Assembly (NCBI RefSeq): GCF_011601265.1
Contig: NZ_JAAOLX010000003.1
Coordinates: 186,001 to 250,000, forward strand
DNA length: 64,000 bases
Direction: 5' to 3'
Origin: Iodobacter violaceini
GTDB lineage: Bacteria; Pseudomonadota; Gammaproteobacteria; Burkholderiales; Chitinibacteraceae
Positions 8,718-17,144 of this stretch are shown here, piece by piece; position 1 is the stretch's first letter; every line of letters starts with the position of its first letter. The notes under the pieces are model-generated. The model saw only the letters and a program-made list of their open reading frames with translations, searched no databases and was not told the origin of the DNA. A program made the position numbers and the translations under genes.

Positions 8718-8986
8718 CAGCCAATCAACTGCGGAATACTTTGAAATAAACGGATCGTGTAATCCATAGCAGTTTCAATCATCCAGGGCCCGATTAAAAT
8801 AAACACTAAAAAGGTAATCAGCAGCTTGGGAATAAAAGAAAGGGATGCTTCATTGATCTGTGTTGCTGCCTGAAAAATACTCACCACAAGGCCCACCACC
8901 AGTGCAGTCAGCAGCAGTGGCCCACCCAGCAGCACCATCACTTCCATGGCTCTTTGAATCACCGTTACAACGGTTTCAGGCGTCAT
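8717..8986 (-). CDS. fliQ: Flagellar export gate protein FliQ
   Basis: 89 aa with two transmembrane helices. Four FliQ copies wrap the FliP-FliR core of the export gate. Seen: MTPETVVTVIQRAMEVMVLL, VVGLVVSIFQAATQINEASL, then FIPKLLITFLVFILIGPWM, all normal for the family. The start lies 3 nt after the fliP stop, with AGGG as a ribosome site inside the end of fliP. Confidence 0.97.
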   Translation of the reverse strand: MTPETVVTVIQRAMEVMVLLGGPLLLTALVVGLVVSIFQAATQINEASLSFIPKLLITFLVFILIGPWMIETAMDYTIRLFQSIPQLIG

Positions 8987-8989
8987 TTG

Positions 8990-9733
8990 CTACCCTGCAA
9001 TATAAAAGCTTTGTACTAAGGATCCCATCAGTAAAGCCCAGCCATCCACTAATACAAATAACATTAATTTAAAGGGTAAAGAAATAATGACCGGCGAAAC
9101 CATCATCATCCCCATGGCCATTAAAATACTGGCCACCACAAAATCGATAATAATAAAAGGGATAAAAACAATAAAGCCGATTTGAAATGCTGTTTTAAGC
9201 TCACTGGTTACAAAAGCAGGGACTAAGGTTCTCAGGCTCACATCTTCCGGGCCATTGGGCTTTTGCGCTCCGGAAATATCAATAAAAAACGCCAAATCTT
9301 TTTGCCGTGTTTGTTTCAGCATAAAATCTTTTAACGGCACCACCCCTTTTTCAACCGCCTGATTAAAACCTATTTTCTGCTCGGCATAAGGCTGATAAGC
9401 CACCTGATAAATTTTATCAAAAACAGGCGACATCACAAAAAAGGTAAGGAATAAAGACATTCCCACAATGACCTGGTTAGGCGGTGCCTGCATGGTGCCT
9501 AAAGCCTGGCGCAATAAAGACAATACAATCACAATGCGGGTAAATGCCGTCATCATTAATAACAGCGCAGGTAAAAAACCCAGAGCAGTTAAAAATAATA
9601 AGGTTTGAATCGGTAAACTATATTGAGTGCCACCCGTTTGCGCATTTGCCGTCATAAAGGGAATACCGGGATCTGCAGCAAAAACAGCTCCGGCAAGCAA
9701 TATGCCCGGCACCACGATCATCAAGCGCTTCAA
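8990..9733 (-). CDS. fliP: Flagellar export gate protein FliP
   Basis: 247 aa. FliP is the main pore-forming subunit of the export gate. Seen: a cleavable signal peptide ending near AVFAADPG, then [20 protein letters not shown], the conserved [17 protein letters not shown], the periplasmic PP-x-NQVIVG stretch, and the C-terminal [17 protein letters not shown]. Length and motifs are standard. Start and fliO stop overlap as ATGA. Confidence 0.97.
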   Translation of the reverse strand: MKRLMIVVPGILLAGAVFAADPGIPFMTANAQTGGTQYSLPIQTLLFLTALGFLPALLLMMTAFTRIVIVLSLLRQALGTMQAPPNQVIVGMSLFLTFFVMSPVFDKIYQVAYQPYAEQKIGFNQAVEKGVVPLKDFMLKQTRQKDLAFFIDISGAQKPNGPEDVSLRTLVPAFVTSELKTAFQIGFIVFIPFIIIDFVVASILMAMGMMMVSPVIISLPFKLMLFVLVDGWALLMGSLVQSFYIAG

Positions 9734-10143
9734 GGCGTTTTCCTTTGTAATATTGTGGCCAGTCTGGCTGCGAACGGCGAGGCATGAGGCGCAGGCTCTG
9801 TTTGCTCAGGTGCATCCAGTGTATGCAGCAGGTTCACCGCACTGGATGTTACCCCCAGCACCAGCCAGCGGCCTTCCACTTCAACCACCACAACCCGCTC
9901 CTTGCTGCCCACCATAACGCCACTCACCACTCTCAGCGTTTGTGCATTACTCATGGGCAGCAAAGACAAGCGCCGCACCAGCCAGGCACTAAACACAATC
10001 AGGCCAATGACAAAAGCCAGTGCCAGCGTAACCTGAGCAATGGACATCAGGCTTGAAGAGGGGGCAGCAGCGGGGGAAGATGCATTGGCACTGGCCCATA
10101 GAGGCAGGCAAGCCAAGGCGAAAAAGCGCAGAAAAAACGACAC
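9730..10143 (-). CDS. fliO: Flagellar export assembly protein FliO
   Basis: 137 aa from a GTG start at 10143. FliO is a small membrane protein that helps FliP oligomerise and is not itself in the final gate. Seen: a hydrophobic N-terminal segment resembling a signal peptide ([19 protein letters not shown]), a second helix [20 protein letters not shown], then a cytoplasmic domain with [20 protein letters not shown] typical of FliO. An ATG 78 nt upstream would put 26 residues inside fliN in another frame. The GTG lies 7 nt after the fliN stop and gives a normal protein, so I prefer it. Confidence 0.85.
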   Translation of the reverse strand: MSFFLRFFALACLPLWASANASSPAAAPSSSLMSIAQVTLALAFVIGLIVFSAWLVRRLSLLPMSNAQTLRVVSGVMVGSKERVVVVEVEGRWLVLGVTSSAVNLLHTLDAPEQTEPAPHASPFAARLATILQRKTP

Positions 10144-10150
10144 TCTCAAA

Positions 10151-10564
10151 CTACTTATGTAAGCGGCGGATGCGTTCAGCCGGCGTAATAATATCGGTGA
10201 GACGAATACCAAATTTATCATTCACCACCACCACTTCACCCTGAGCAATTAAACAGCCATTGACCAGCACATCCATCGGCTCGCCTGCCATACCATCGAG
10301 CTCAACAACCGAACCCTGTGCCAATTGCAAAAGGCTGCGAATTGCAATTTTAGTACGCCCCAGTTCCACCGTTAAGGAAACAGGGATGTCCAGAATCATA
10401 TCGATATTGCTTGGTGCATTGCTCAGCGGCGTGCTGGCATCAAAGCGCTGAAAAATATCAGCGGCTTGTATATCTGGTTTTTCTGCGGCAGCAGCATCAG
10501 CTACTTCCTGCTCGGCTAAGGCAGCGGCCCAATCGTCCATTGCCATTTCATCTTCATCAGCCAT
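10151..10564 (-). CDS. fliN: Flagellar motor switch protein FliN
   Basis: 137 aa. FliN forms the lower part of the cytoplasmic C-ring and binds CheY-P and the export ATPase complex. Seen: a long acidic, alanine-rich N-terminal part (residues 1-45), then the SpoA/FliN domain with ILDIPVSLTVELGRTK, LAQGSVVELDGMAGEPMDVLVNG and GEVVVVNDKFGIRLTDI. The start ATG at 10564 is preceded by GGAGAGA and overlaps the fliM stop by 8 nt. The next ATG upstream would extend further into fliM without homology support. Confidence 0.96.
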   Translation of the reverse strand: MADEDEMAMDDWAAALAEQEVADAAAAEKPDIQAADIFQRFDASTPLSNAPSNIDMILDIPVSLTVELGRTKIAIRSLLQLAQGSVVELDGMAGEPMDVLVNGCLIAQGEVVVVNDKFGIRLTDIITPAERIRRLHK

Positions 10565-11576
10565 TGTCAGTCTCTCCTTCACTTTCTGTCTCGGCGCCGG
10601 TTAATGCTTCGGCAGAGCCAAGTACTTTGCTGACTCTTAAGGCATACTGCCCGTTCAGGGTGCCATACTTGCACTCAAGTACGGGCACGTTATCCACAGC
10701 CGCAATAATGGCCTCGGGGATTTCTAAAGAAATAATATCGCCCAGCTGCAATTCCAGAATTTCACCTAAAGTGACCTTGGCGTTCCCTAAAGTAGCAACC
10801 AAATCAACCTCAGCGTGCTGAATTTGCTTTTGCATCAGCGTGGTCCAGCGGTTATCGACTTCAATCCGGTCGGCCTGCATGGTGCTGTAAAGCACATCCC
10901 GAATCGGCTCGATCATCGAATAGGGGAAGCAGATATGAAAATCACCGCCCCCGGCACCCAATTCAATTTTAAAGGTGTAGGCCACCACCACTTCAGTTGG
11001 GGTAGCGATATTAGCAAACTGCGTATTCATTTCCGAGCGAACATAAACAAATTCACAGGGGAAAACGGGCTGCCATGCTTTTTCGTATTCTTCAAAAACA
11101 ACTTCTAAGAGCCGCTGAATAATTCGTTGTTCAGTCGCAGTAAAATCCCGCCCTTCAACCCGCACATGGTAACGGCCATCTGAACCAAATAAATTATCCA
11201 CCACCAGAAAAACGAAATCGGGGTCAAAAATGAACAAACCCGTTCCGCGCAGCGGCTTCATTTGAATTAAATTTAAATTGGTAGGAACCACCAGATTACG
11301 AATGAATTCGCTGTACTTTTGCACCCGGACGGGGCCAACGGAGATTTCAGCATTGCGGCGCATAAAGTTAAATAAGGCCACCCGCAAATTACGTGCAAAA
11401 CGCTCATTCAGAATTTCAAGCGTGGGCATCCGCCCGCGAACGATACGTTCCTGACGGCCAATATCATAATCACGGACAGCAGAAGCATCGACCTCTTCGT
11501 CGGAAGAATCTTCTTCTCCGGTCACACCGCGCAGTAGCGCGTCGACCTCTTCCTGAGAAAGGATATCGTCTGCCAT
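10557..11576 (-). CDS. fliM: Flagellar motor switch protein FliM
   Basis: 339 aa. FliM is the C-ring subunit that binds phosphorylated CheY and passes the switch signal to FliG. Seen: the CheY-binding N-terminus LSQEEVDALLRGV, followed by an acidic linker; the middle domain with RIVRGRMPTLEILNERFAR and the conserved GGxG-like LGAGGGDFHICFPYSMIEP; and the C-terminal SpoA domain with LGEILELQLGDIISL. Standard length. It begins a new segment after an apparent terminator downstream of fliL. Confidence 0.97.
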   Translation of the reverse strand: MADDILSQEEVDALLRGVTGEEDSSDEEVDASAVRDYDIGRQERIVRGRMPTLEILNERFARNLRVALFNFMRRNAEISVGPVRVQKYSEFIRNLVVPTNLNLIQMKPLRGTGLFIFDPDFVFLVVDNLFGSDGRYHVRVEGRDFTATEQRIIQRLLEVVFEEYEKAWQPVFPCEFVYVRSEMNTQFANIATPTEVVVAYTFKIELGAGGGDFHICFPYSMIEPIRDVLYSTMQADRIEVDNRWTTLMQKQIQHAEVDLVATLGNAKVTLGEILELQLGDIISLEIPEAIIAAVDNVPVLECKYGTLNGQYALRVSKVLGSAEALTGAETESEGETDNG

Positions 11577-11625
11577 AATCCTTAGTCCGGATAAACTGAA
11601 TTACCGGTTAATTAAATATAATCTT

Positions 11626-11671
11626 AAAAAAAACCACAGCGCCTGTCCCTGCAATAAACAGAGACAGGCGC
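11626..11671 (-). terminator. Terminator-like hairpin between fliL and fliM
   Basis: On the minus strand a perfect 9-bp stem GCGCCTGTC/GACAGGCGC is followed, after 5 nt, by eight Ts. It sits in the 106-nt gap between the fliL stop and the fliM start and could attenuate read-through. Confidence 0.65.
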
Positions 11672-11682
11672 AGTATTTGTGC

Positions 11683-12219
11683 TTACTGCACGATAAATGA
11701 AGTGAAATTAACTGAAATAACGCCTTCATCTTCGCTTTCAGCGCCAAGAATTTTATTTACAATTTCACGAATTTCTTTTGCCAGCTTATCCGTGCCATCC
11801 GGCGCTTTCACTTCAGCAATCGTTTTACTGCGTAACAGCTTATTAATTTGCCCCTGAATCTTAGGTGACATTGCTTTTATTTTTTCGGCCAAATGCGCAT
11901 CGCCCAACTCTAAAGAAATATCGGTCTGTAAAATGCCATCGCCATCTTCTGAGTGCAAATTAACCGTAAATTGCGGCAGCTTTTCAAAAACAGCAGCATG
12001 CTCTTCTTTCTTTTTGTGATCTTTCTTTTTCTTTTTAACTTCATCTTTTGCGGTGGCTTCTGCAGCAACTTCATCCGCAGCAGGATCACTGCTTTTAGTA
12101 AGCAAAAAGGCAGCAACACCGCCCACAATGATTAATAACACAACTAATAAGCCGATTACGGCGAACAAAAGAATATTTTTCTTCGCTTTAGGCGCAGCTT
12201 CCACTTTGGCATCGGACAT
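11683..12219 (-). CDS. fliL: Flagellar basal-body-associated protein FliL
   Basis: 178 aa. FliL is a single-pass membrane protein that surrounds the stator units and supports their torque. Seen: a short N-terminus rich in Lys and Ala, a transmembrane helix LLFAVIGLLVVLLIIVGGVA near residues 16-36, a linker with a long lysine-rich run (KKKKKDHKKK), and the periplasmic FliL domain with FTVNLHSEDGDGILQTDISLE-like sequence and a C-terminal VISVNFTSFIVQ. The ATG at 12219 has AAGGTGAT before it. The upstream ATG at 12279 would add 20 residues without homology. Confidence 0.94.
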   Translation of the reverse strand: MSDAKVEAAPKAKKNILLFAVIGLLVVLLIIVGGVAAFLLTKSSDPAADEVAAEATAKDEVKKKKKDHKKKEEHAAVFEKLPQFTVNLHSEDGDGILQTDISLELGDAHLAEKIKAMSPKIQGQINKLLRSKTIAEVKAPDGTDKLAKEIREIVNKILGAESEDEGVISVNFTSFIVQ

Positions 12220-12280
12220 CACATCACCTTGAATGGATTGAAATATTTTATAAAAAAAGAAGTATTCAGACCAGAACAAA

Positions 12281-12306
12281 GCGCCCCAATTAAAAGCGAG
12301 GGGCGC
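12281..12306 (-). other. GC-rich hairpin upstream of fliL
   Basis: A perfect 7-bp stem GCGCCCC/GGGGCGC with a 12-nt loop lies in the fliK-fliL gap. On the minus strand it is followed by TTTGTT. It could be a second terminator for fliK or a leader structure of fliL. Confidence 0.4.
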
Positions 12307-12364
12307 GGGCTTTGGAATTAAGTGAGCTGATTATAGCTTAAAAAGCATTAACAAACAGGTAGTA

Positions 12365-12400
12365 AGCGGCGAGTCTTGTCGTAACACAACAAGACCCGCT
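12365..12400 (-). terminator. Hairpin after fliK, probable terminator
   Basis: The arms GTCTTGT/ACAAGAC pair perfectly and are extended by AGCGG/CCGCT with a 3-nt bulge. It starts 6 nt past the fliK stop. There is no clear T-run. Confidence 0.5.
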
Positions 12401-12405
12401 CCAAA

Positions 12406-13530
12406 TTAAACATAGAGATTTAAACCACTGCGTGCCACAGGCAGAGCAACATCCGTCATTACCCGCGCTTGCCCATCGGCATAGACTCCCGGCAAATCTT
12501 TGGCAAACTGCTGCGACCCGGGCTGGCGTTGCTGCCCCATATACTGACTGTTGGCCTGCTGCTGAGCTTGCTGTTGTGCCTGTTGCTGCTGTGTATGCTG
12601 ATTTAAGGAATCAGAAGCAACTTGTACATTGCTCAGCTGAATACCCTGGTCAGCGAGCAGCATGGTTAATCTTGGCGTTGCGGCAGCTAAAGCCTCCCGC
12701 ACTGATGCGTGTTGCGAGCTAAAAACCACGCTCGCCTGCTCGCCTGACATTGTAAGCCGTACTTCCATCGGCCCCAAATGCGGCGGATTAAGTTGCATAT
12801 CAATTTGCTGATGCTGATCCTGCAGCATCATGGATACCCTTTGCGCAACCGCATCACCCCAGCGCGAGCTGCCCACAGGCTCCGCTACTGTGTGTTGCGG
12901 CACGGCAGGTTTTGCTTCAGCCACTGGCGTGCGGAATGCAATATGAGGAGCAGCATCTATTTTTGGAAGTGCGGTATTGTCTTTAGCACTGTTAAGTAAA
13001 GCTGAAAACTCTTCCGCAGGCGAAGCCAATTCAGAGCCTGCTCCGGCGTTTTTTTGCCGTAAAGAGGCAAATTTTGCCGCCTCTGCCCCTGTGCTTAAGG
13101 AAGTAAGCGGATTTAACCCCGTTTCAGCCGTATCTGCGGCCCCTTCCTTCGTATCACCTTTAACCAGCAAGCCTTTGCCCAGAGCCGTTAAATCCAGCTC
13201 TGGCCCATCCGGTTTTACATCCGCCTCCGGCAGTTCAGGCACGGGAGCATTTTGCGCTACAGCCTGAGCCTGCAGCATGGCTAACCAGGGAGGGAGCAGC
13301 TGGGCATTCGCAGCCGCCTGTTGCTCTTCGACCGGGGAATGGCTTTCTTCCTGTACTGTTTTTTTCTCGCCCGAATCTGCTGACTGGCCTTCCTGGCGGG
13401 TATTCACTTCACGCTCCAGCACTTTAGCAAACGGTTGAGCAGCGGTATCTGCCCCCATAGAAACGGAGGAACGTGATTCTGTTGAACGACTCGTTTGCGC
13501 ACTGGCTGTAACAGTGAGATTGCTCGCCAT
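12406..13530 (-). CDS. fliK: Flagellar hook-length control protein FliK
   Basis: 374 aa. FliK is a secreted ruler that measures the hook and triggers the substrate switch of FlhB. Seen: a long low-complexity N-terminal region rich in Ala, Ser, Glu and Pro (about 1-230), and the conserved C-terminal switch domain with MQLNPPHLGPMEVRLTMSG, FSSQHASVREALAAATPRL and LLADQGIQLSNVQV. A glutamine-rich run (QQQQAQQQAQQQ) follows. N-terminal divergence is normal for the family. It is transcribed away from flhB, whose product it controls. Confidence 0.93.
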   Translation of the reverse strand: MASNLTVTASAQTSRSTESRSSVSMGADTAAQPFAKVLEREVNTRQEGQSADSGEKKTVQEESHSPVEEQQAAANAQLLPPWLAMLQAQAVAQNAPVPELPEADVKPDGPELDLTALGKGLLVKGDTKEGAADTAETGLNPLTSLSTGAEAAKFASLRQKNAGAGSELASPAEEFSALLNSAKDNTALPKIDAAPHIAFRTPVAEAKPAVPQHTVAEPVGSSRWGDAVAQRVSMMLQDQHQQIDMQLNPPHLGPMEVRLTMSGEQASVVFSSQHASVREALAAATPRLTMLLADQGIQLSNVQVASDSLNQHTQQQQAQQQAQQQANSQYMGQQRQPGSQQFAKDLPGVYADGQARVMTDVALPVARSGLNLYV

Positions 13531-13679
13531 GACCTGGCTCCCCGATAAAGTTAATCAAGACTTAAGCAATTGCAGTGCCAGCCCAATTAAACCGCTATGC
13601 TAAACTCAGGCCCAGCGGGATTCAGATCTGCTTTTATCAGCATATAAAGCAGGTATTTATCGCGCTTTAAGGAGAAAGA

Positions 13680-14816
13680 ATGGCTGAAGATTCAGACGCA
13701 GAACGCACGGAGCCCGCCTCTGGTAAGCGCCTTGAAGAGGCGCGAAATAAAGGGCAAGTACCCAGATCACAAGAATTGTCCACTTTTTCCATTCTAATGG
13801 TTGGCATTATTGCGCTCATCAAGCTGGGACCTGAGCTGCTGCAAACTTTAAAAATGATTTTTATTACTGAGCTGACTTTTAACCGCGCCACCATTGCGGA
13901 TCCCAATCAGATGCTCCTGCATTTTATGAGCTCCAGCCATAAAGCGCTGATGGCCTGCCTGCCCATCATTTTGCCCTGTGCACTCATTGCCATCATTACA
14001 CCTGTTTTAGTTGGTGGCTGGTTATTCACTCTTGATGCTTTAGCCCCAAATTTTGCCAGAATGGATCCTATTGGTGGCTTAGGACGAATGTTCACACTGA
14101 AAAGCATTGTGAATATGGTTAAAACCATTCTTAAATCCAGCCTCATTGGCGGTGTAGCCGCCTGGGTACTATGGGACGAGAGGGCAGAATTTCTGCAACT
14201 GATCACCATGCCACTCGATGCTGGCCTGCCTTATATGTGGGACATGGTGCAGCACACACTTTTACTGGTCGTCAGCTCGCTTGCTATTGTGGCCGCAATT
14301 GACGCCCCCTATCAGCTTTGGGATTATTACAAAGGCCTGCGCATGACCAAGGAAGAGGTCAAGCAGGAAGGTAAAGACGCCGAAGGCTCGGCGGAAGTAA
14401 AAGGCAAGATTCGTCAGTTGCAACACGAAGCGGCCAGAAAGCGGATGATGAGCGAGATTCCAAAAGCCAATGTAATTGTCACCAATCCAACCCACTACGC
14501 CGTTGCCCTGCAATATACCGAAGCCATGCGTGCACCCAAGGTGGTCGCTAAAGGGGCATTTTTACTTGCTGAACGGATTATCGAGCTGGGCAAAGAACAT
14601 AAAGTGGCCGTGATCCGCACTCCGCCTTTTGCCCGTGCGCTTTATCATCACGCTGAACTCGGGGCCGAGATCCCCGCTGCACTGTATACTGCGGCAGCCG
14701 AGGTGCTGGCTTATATCTACCAGCTGAAACATTGGCAAAATTATGGTGGCGATGAGCCCAATCTGGCTGATGAACTCCCTGTACCCAGCGAATTAGACCC
14801 CGGTGGTGAAGCATAA
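13680..14816 (+). CDS. flhB: Flagellar export switch protein FlhB
   Basis: 378 aa. FlhB sits on the export gate and switches specificity from hook to filament subunits after self-cleavage. Seen: N-terminal TEPASGKRLEEARNKGQVPR, four transmembrane segments up to about residue 210, and the cytoplasmic domain with NPTH at residues 269-272, where cleavage occurs between Asn269 and Pro270. The sequence continues HYAVALQY and RTPPFARALYHHAELG, as usual. AAGGAGAA stands 6 nt before the ATG. It heads the plus-strand flhB-flhA-flhF-flhG run. Confidence 0.97.
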   Translation: MAEDSDAERTEPASGKRLEEARNKGQVPRSQELSTFSILMVGIIALIKLGPELLQTLKMIFITELTFNRATIADPNQMLLHFMSSSHKALMACLPIILPCALIAIITPVLVGGWLFTLDALAPNFARMDPIGGLGRMFTLKSIVNMVKTILKSSLIGGVAAWVLWDERAEFLQLITMPLDAGLPYMWDMVQHTLLLVVSSLAIVAAIDAPYQLWDYYKGLRMTKEEVKQEGKDAEGSAEVKGKIRQLQHEAARKRMMSEIPKANVIVTNPTHYAVALQYTEAMRAPKVVAKGAFLLAERIIELGKEHKVAVIRTPPFARALYHHAELGAEIPAALYTAAAEVLAYIYQLKHWQNYGGDEPNLADELPVPSELDPGGEA

Positions 14817-14889
14817 AACGCCGCGCTCAAACAGCAGCACAAAAACGCAAAACATGAGTCTACTTAATTTACCCAGAGCTTAATGCCCC

Positions 14890-16977
14890 ATGTGGCGTAC
14901 TTTTAATTACAGCAAATTAGCCGGCCCTGCGCTGGTGCTTATGGTGCTCGGCATGATGGTTCTGCCGCTGCCCGCGCTTGTGCTCGATTTTTTCTTTACC
15001 TTCAATATTGCGATTTCCATCATTGTGCTGATGGTGGCGCTTTACACCCGTAAGCCTCTCGAGTTTTCCAGTTTCCCAACCATTTTGTTATTTACCACCC
15101 TGCTGAGGCTGTCTTTAAATGTTGCCTCAACCAAGCTGGTACTGACTGAAGGGCACAATGGCGCAGATGCCGCCGGTAAGGTGATTGAAGCTTTCGGCCA
15201 CGTACTGATTGGCGATAACTTAACCGTGGGTGTTGTTGGTTTTATTATTCTGACCATTATTAACTTTGTGGTCATTACCAAAGGTGCCGGGCGAATTGCC
15301 GAGGTATCCGCACGCTTTACCCTGGATGCCATGCCCGGTAAGCAAATGGCAATCGATGCCGATTTAAACGCTGGCATGATTGGCGAAGAAGAAGCCAGAC
15401 GCCGCCGCTCAGAAATCTCGCAGGAAGCTAATTTTTTCGGCTCCATGGATGGTGCGTCCAAGTTTGTCAGGGGTGATGCCGTCGCCGGGATTATGGTGAT
15501 GGTCATCAATATCATCGGCGGCTTGATCGTCGGGATGGCGCAGCACGGTCTGCCTTTTGCAGAAGCGGGCAAAACCTACACCCTGCTGACTATTGGTGAT
15601 GGCTTAGTCGCACAAATCCCCTCACTGATTATCTCTGTAGCTGCCGGTATTGTGGTTTCACGCGTAGGCGACGGCGAAGATTTATCAGAACAAATCCTGG
15701 GGCAGATGTTTTCTCAGCCACAGGTCATGTATGTTACTTCGGGTGTTTTAGGCGTCCTGGGCATTATCCCTGGCATGCCCCATACGGCTTTTTTACTGAT
15801 GGCATCCATCTTAGGCGGCATTGCATGGCAGCTGGATCAGCGCAATAAAACCAGCGCACTGCAAACTGCAGCAGCAGAAAGGGGGGCAGCAGGAGGGCCA
15901 GCCGCTGCGGGGGGAGCTCCGGCCGCCGCAGCACCACTGCAGGAAGTCAGCTGGAACGATGTGCAGCCTGTTGATCCGGTTGGGCTGGAAGTAGGCTACC
16001 GGCTGATTCCTCTGGTCGACCGGAATCAGGATGGCGAGTTACTGCGGCGTATTCGTGGCATCCGCAAGAAAATCGCGCAAGAGCTGGGCTTTTTGGTGCC
16101 CTCTGTGCATATTCGCGATAATTTGGAGCTCAAACCCAATCAATACCGCATCCAGCTCAAGGGTGTGGATGTGGGTACGGGTGAAGCCTTTGCCACCCAG
16201 TGGCTGGCGATCAATCCTGGCAACGCCATTGGCCAGCTGCCTGGCACGCCCACCCAGGATCCTACTTTTGGTTTACCAGCCGTCTGGATTGATGCCAATT
16301 TGCGCGATCAGGCTCAGGCCTTTGGCTATACCGTGGTGGACGCCTCTACCGTAGTGGCCACCCATATTTCGAATATTCTACAAAGCCATTCAGCCGAACT
16401 TTTAGGCCGAGAAGAAGTCCAGCAATTGCTTGAGCATTTTGGCAAAGAAGCACCCAAGCTGCTGGAAGACCTGGTTCCTAAAATTATTCCTGTAGGTACT
16501 TTGCAAAAAGTTCTGCAAAACTTACTTGAAGAAGGCATGCATATCCGTGATTTGCGCAGCATTCTGGAAACACTGGCTGAGCATATTACCCGCACCCAAA
16601 ATATTGACGAACTGACTGCGGCAGTACGTGTCGCGCTTGGCCGGGCTATTGTGCATCAGCTTTTCCCTGGCGAGAACGAGCTGCAAGTTGTGACGCTGGA
16701 GCCACAGCTCGAAAACATTCTGCTCTCGGCAGTCTCTGGTAATTCGCAGGGAGGCTTAGAGCCGGGCTTAGCAGAGCGGGTACTCAAGCAAGCCTCTGAA
16801 TTATCTGAGCAATTAGAGCAGCAGGGCCTGAGCACCGTGCTGATTGCGCCCGCACAGCTACGCCCCATGCTAAGCCGCTTTTTGCGCCGCTCTATTCCCG
16901 GATTACGCGTTATTGCGCATACCGAGATTCCGGACAGCAAAACCATTCGTATTGTGGGTATGTTAGGTGCAAATTAA
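14890..16977 (+). CDS. flhA: Flagellar export protein FlhA
   Basis: 695 aa. FlhA forms the nonameric export ring, couples proton flow to secretion and binds chaperone-substrate complexes with its cytoplasmic domain. Seen: eight N-terminal transmembrane segments with the FHIPEP-family block around residues 140-170 (RIAEVSARFTLDAMPGKQ and MAIDADLNAGMI), a linker at about 320-350 unusually rich in Ala and Gly, and a C-terminal soluble domain ending in IPDSKTIRIVGMLG. Full length. The start lacks a strong ribosome site; an in-frame alternative was not found nearby. Confidence 0.97.
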   Translation: MWRTFNYSKLAGPALVLMVLGMMVLPLPALVLDFFFTFNIAISIIVLMVALYTRKPLEFSSFPTILLFTTLLRLSLNVASTKLVLTEGHNGADAAGKVIEAFGHVLIGDNLTVGVVGFIILTIINFVVITKGAGRIAEVSARFTLDAMPGKQMAIDADLNAGMIGEEEARRRRSEISQEANFFGSMDGASKFVRGDAVAGIMVMVINIIGGLIVGMAQHGLPFAEAGKTYTLLTIGDGLVAQIPSLIISVAAGIVVSRVGDGEDLSEQILGQMFSQPQVMYVTSGVLGVLGIIPGMPHTAFLLMASILGGIAWQLDQRNKTSALQTAAAERGAAGGPAAAGGAPAAAAPLQEVSWNDVQPVDPVGLEVGYRLIPLVDRNQDGELLRRIRGIRKKIAQELGFLVPSVHIRDNLELKPNQYRIQLKGVDVGTGEAFATQWLAINPGNAIGQLPGTPTQDPTFGLPAVWIDANLRDQAQAFGYTVVDASTVVATHISNILQSHSAELLGREEVQQLLEHFGKEAPKLLEDLVPKIIPVGTLQKVLQNLLEEGMHIRDLRSILETLAEHITRTQNIDELTAAVRVALGRAIVHQLFPGENELQVVTLEPQLENILLSAVSGNSQGGLEPGLAERVLKQASELSEQLEQQGLSTVLIAPAQLRPMLSRFLRRSIPGLRVIAHTEIPDSKTIRIVGMLGAN

Positions 16978-17144
16978 ATACAAAAAACAAAGCGCAAAAC
17001 AGATTTAAGAATAAATACCTCATTGAGCCAAGTATGCTTAAGAGTAAACTGACAAAACATACTAAAATACACATCGCTAAACTGCACTTTTATGCACAAT
17101 AGCTTGCATGAGGATAATCTTTTGTTTTCAGACGGCAACTGGAT

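Noticed and set aside
13541-13548. CCCGATAA, like a sigma-28 -10 box, before flhB
   Set aside because: No TAAA box lies about 15 nt upstream, and sequence of this size occurs by chance.
17127-17136. TTCAGACGGC, the reverse complement of the Neisseria DNA-uptake word GCCGTCTGAA
   Set aside because: I saw only one copy in 64 kb. Uptake words occur many times per window in genomes that use them, and one 10-mer is not far from chance.
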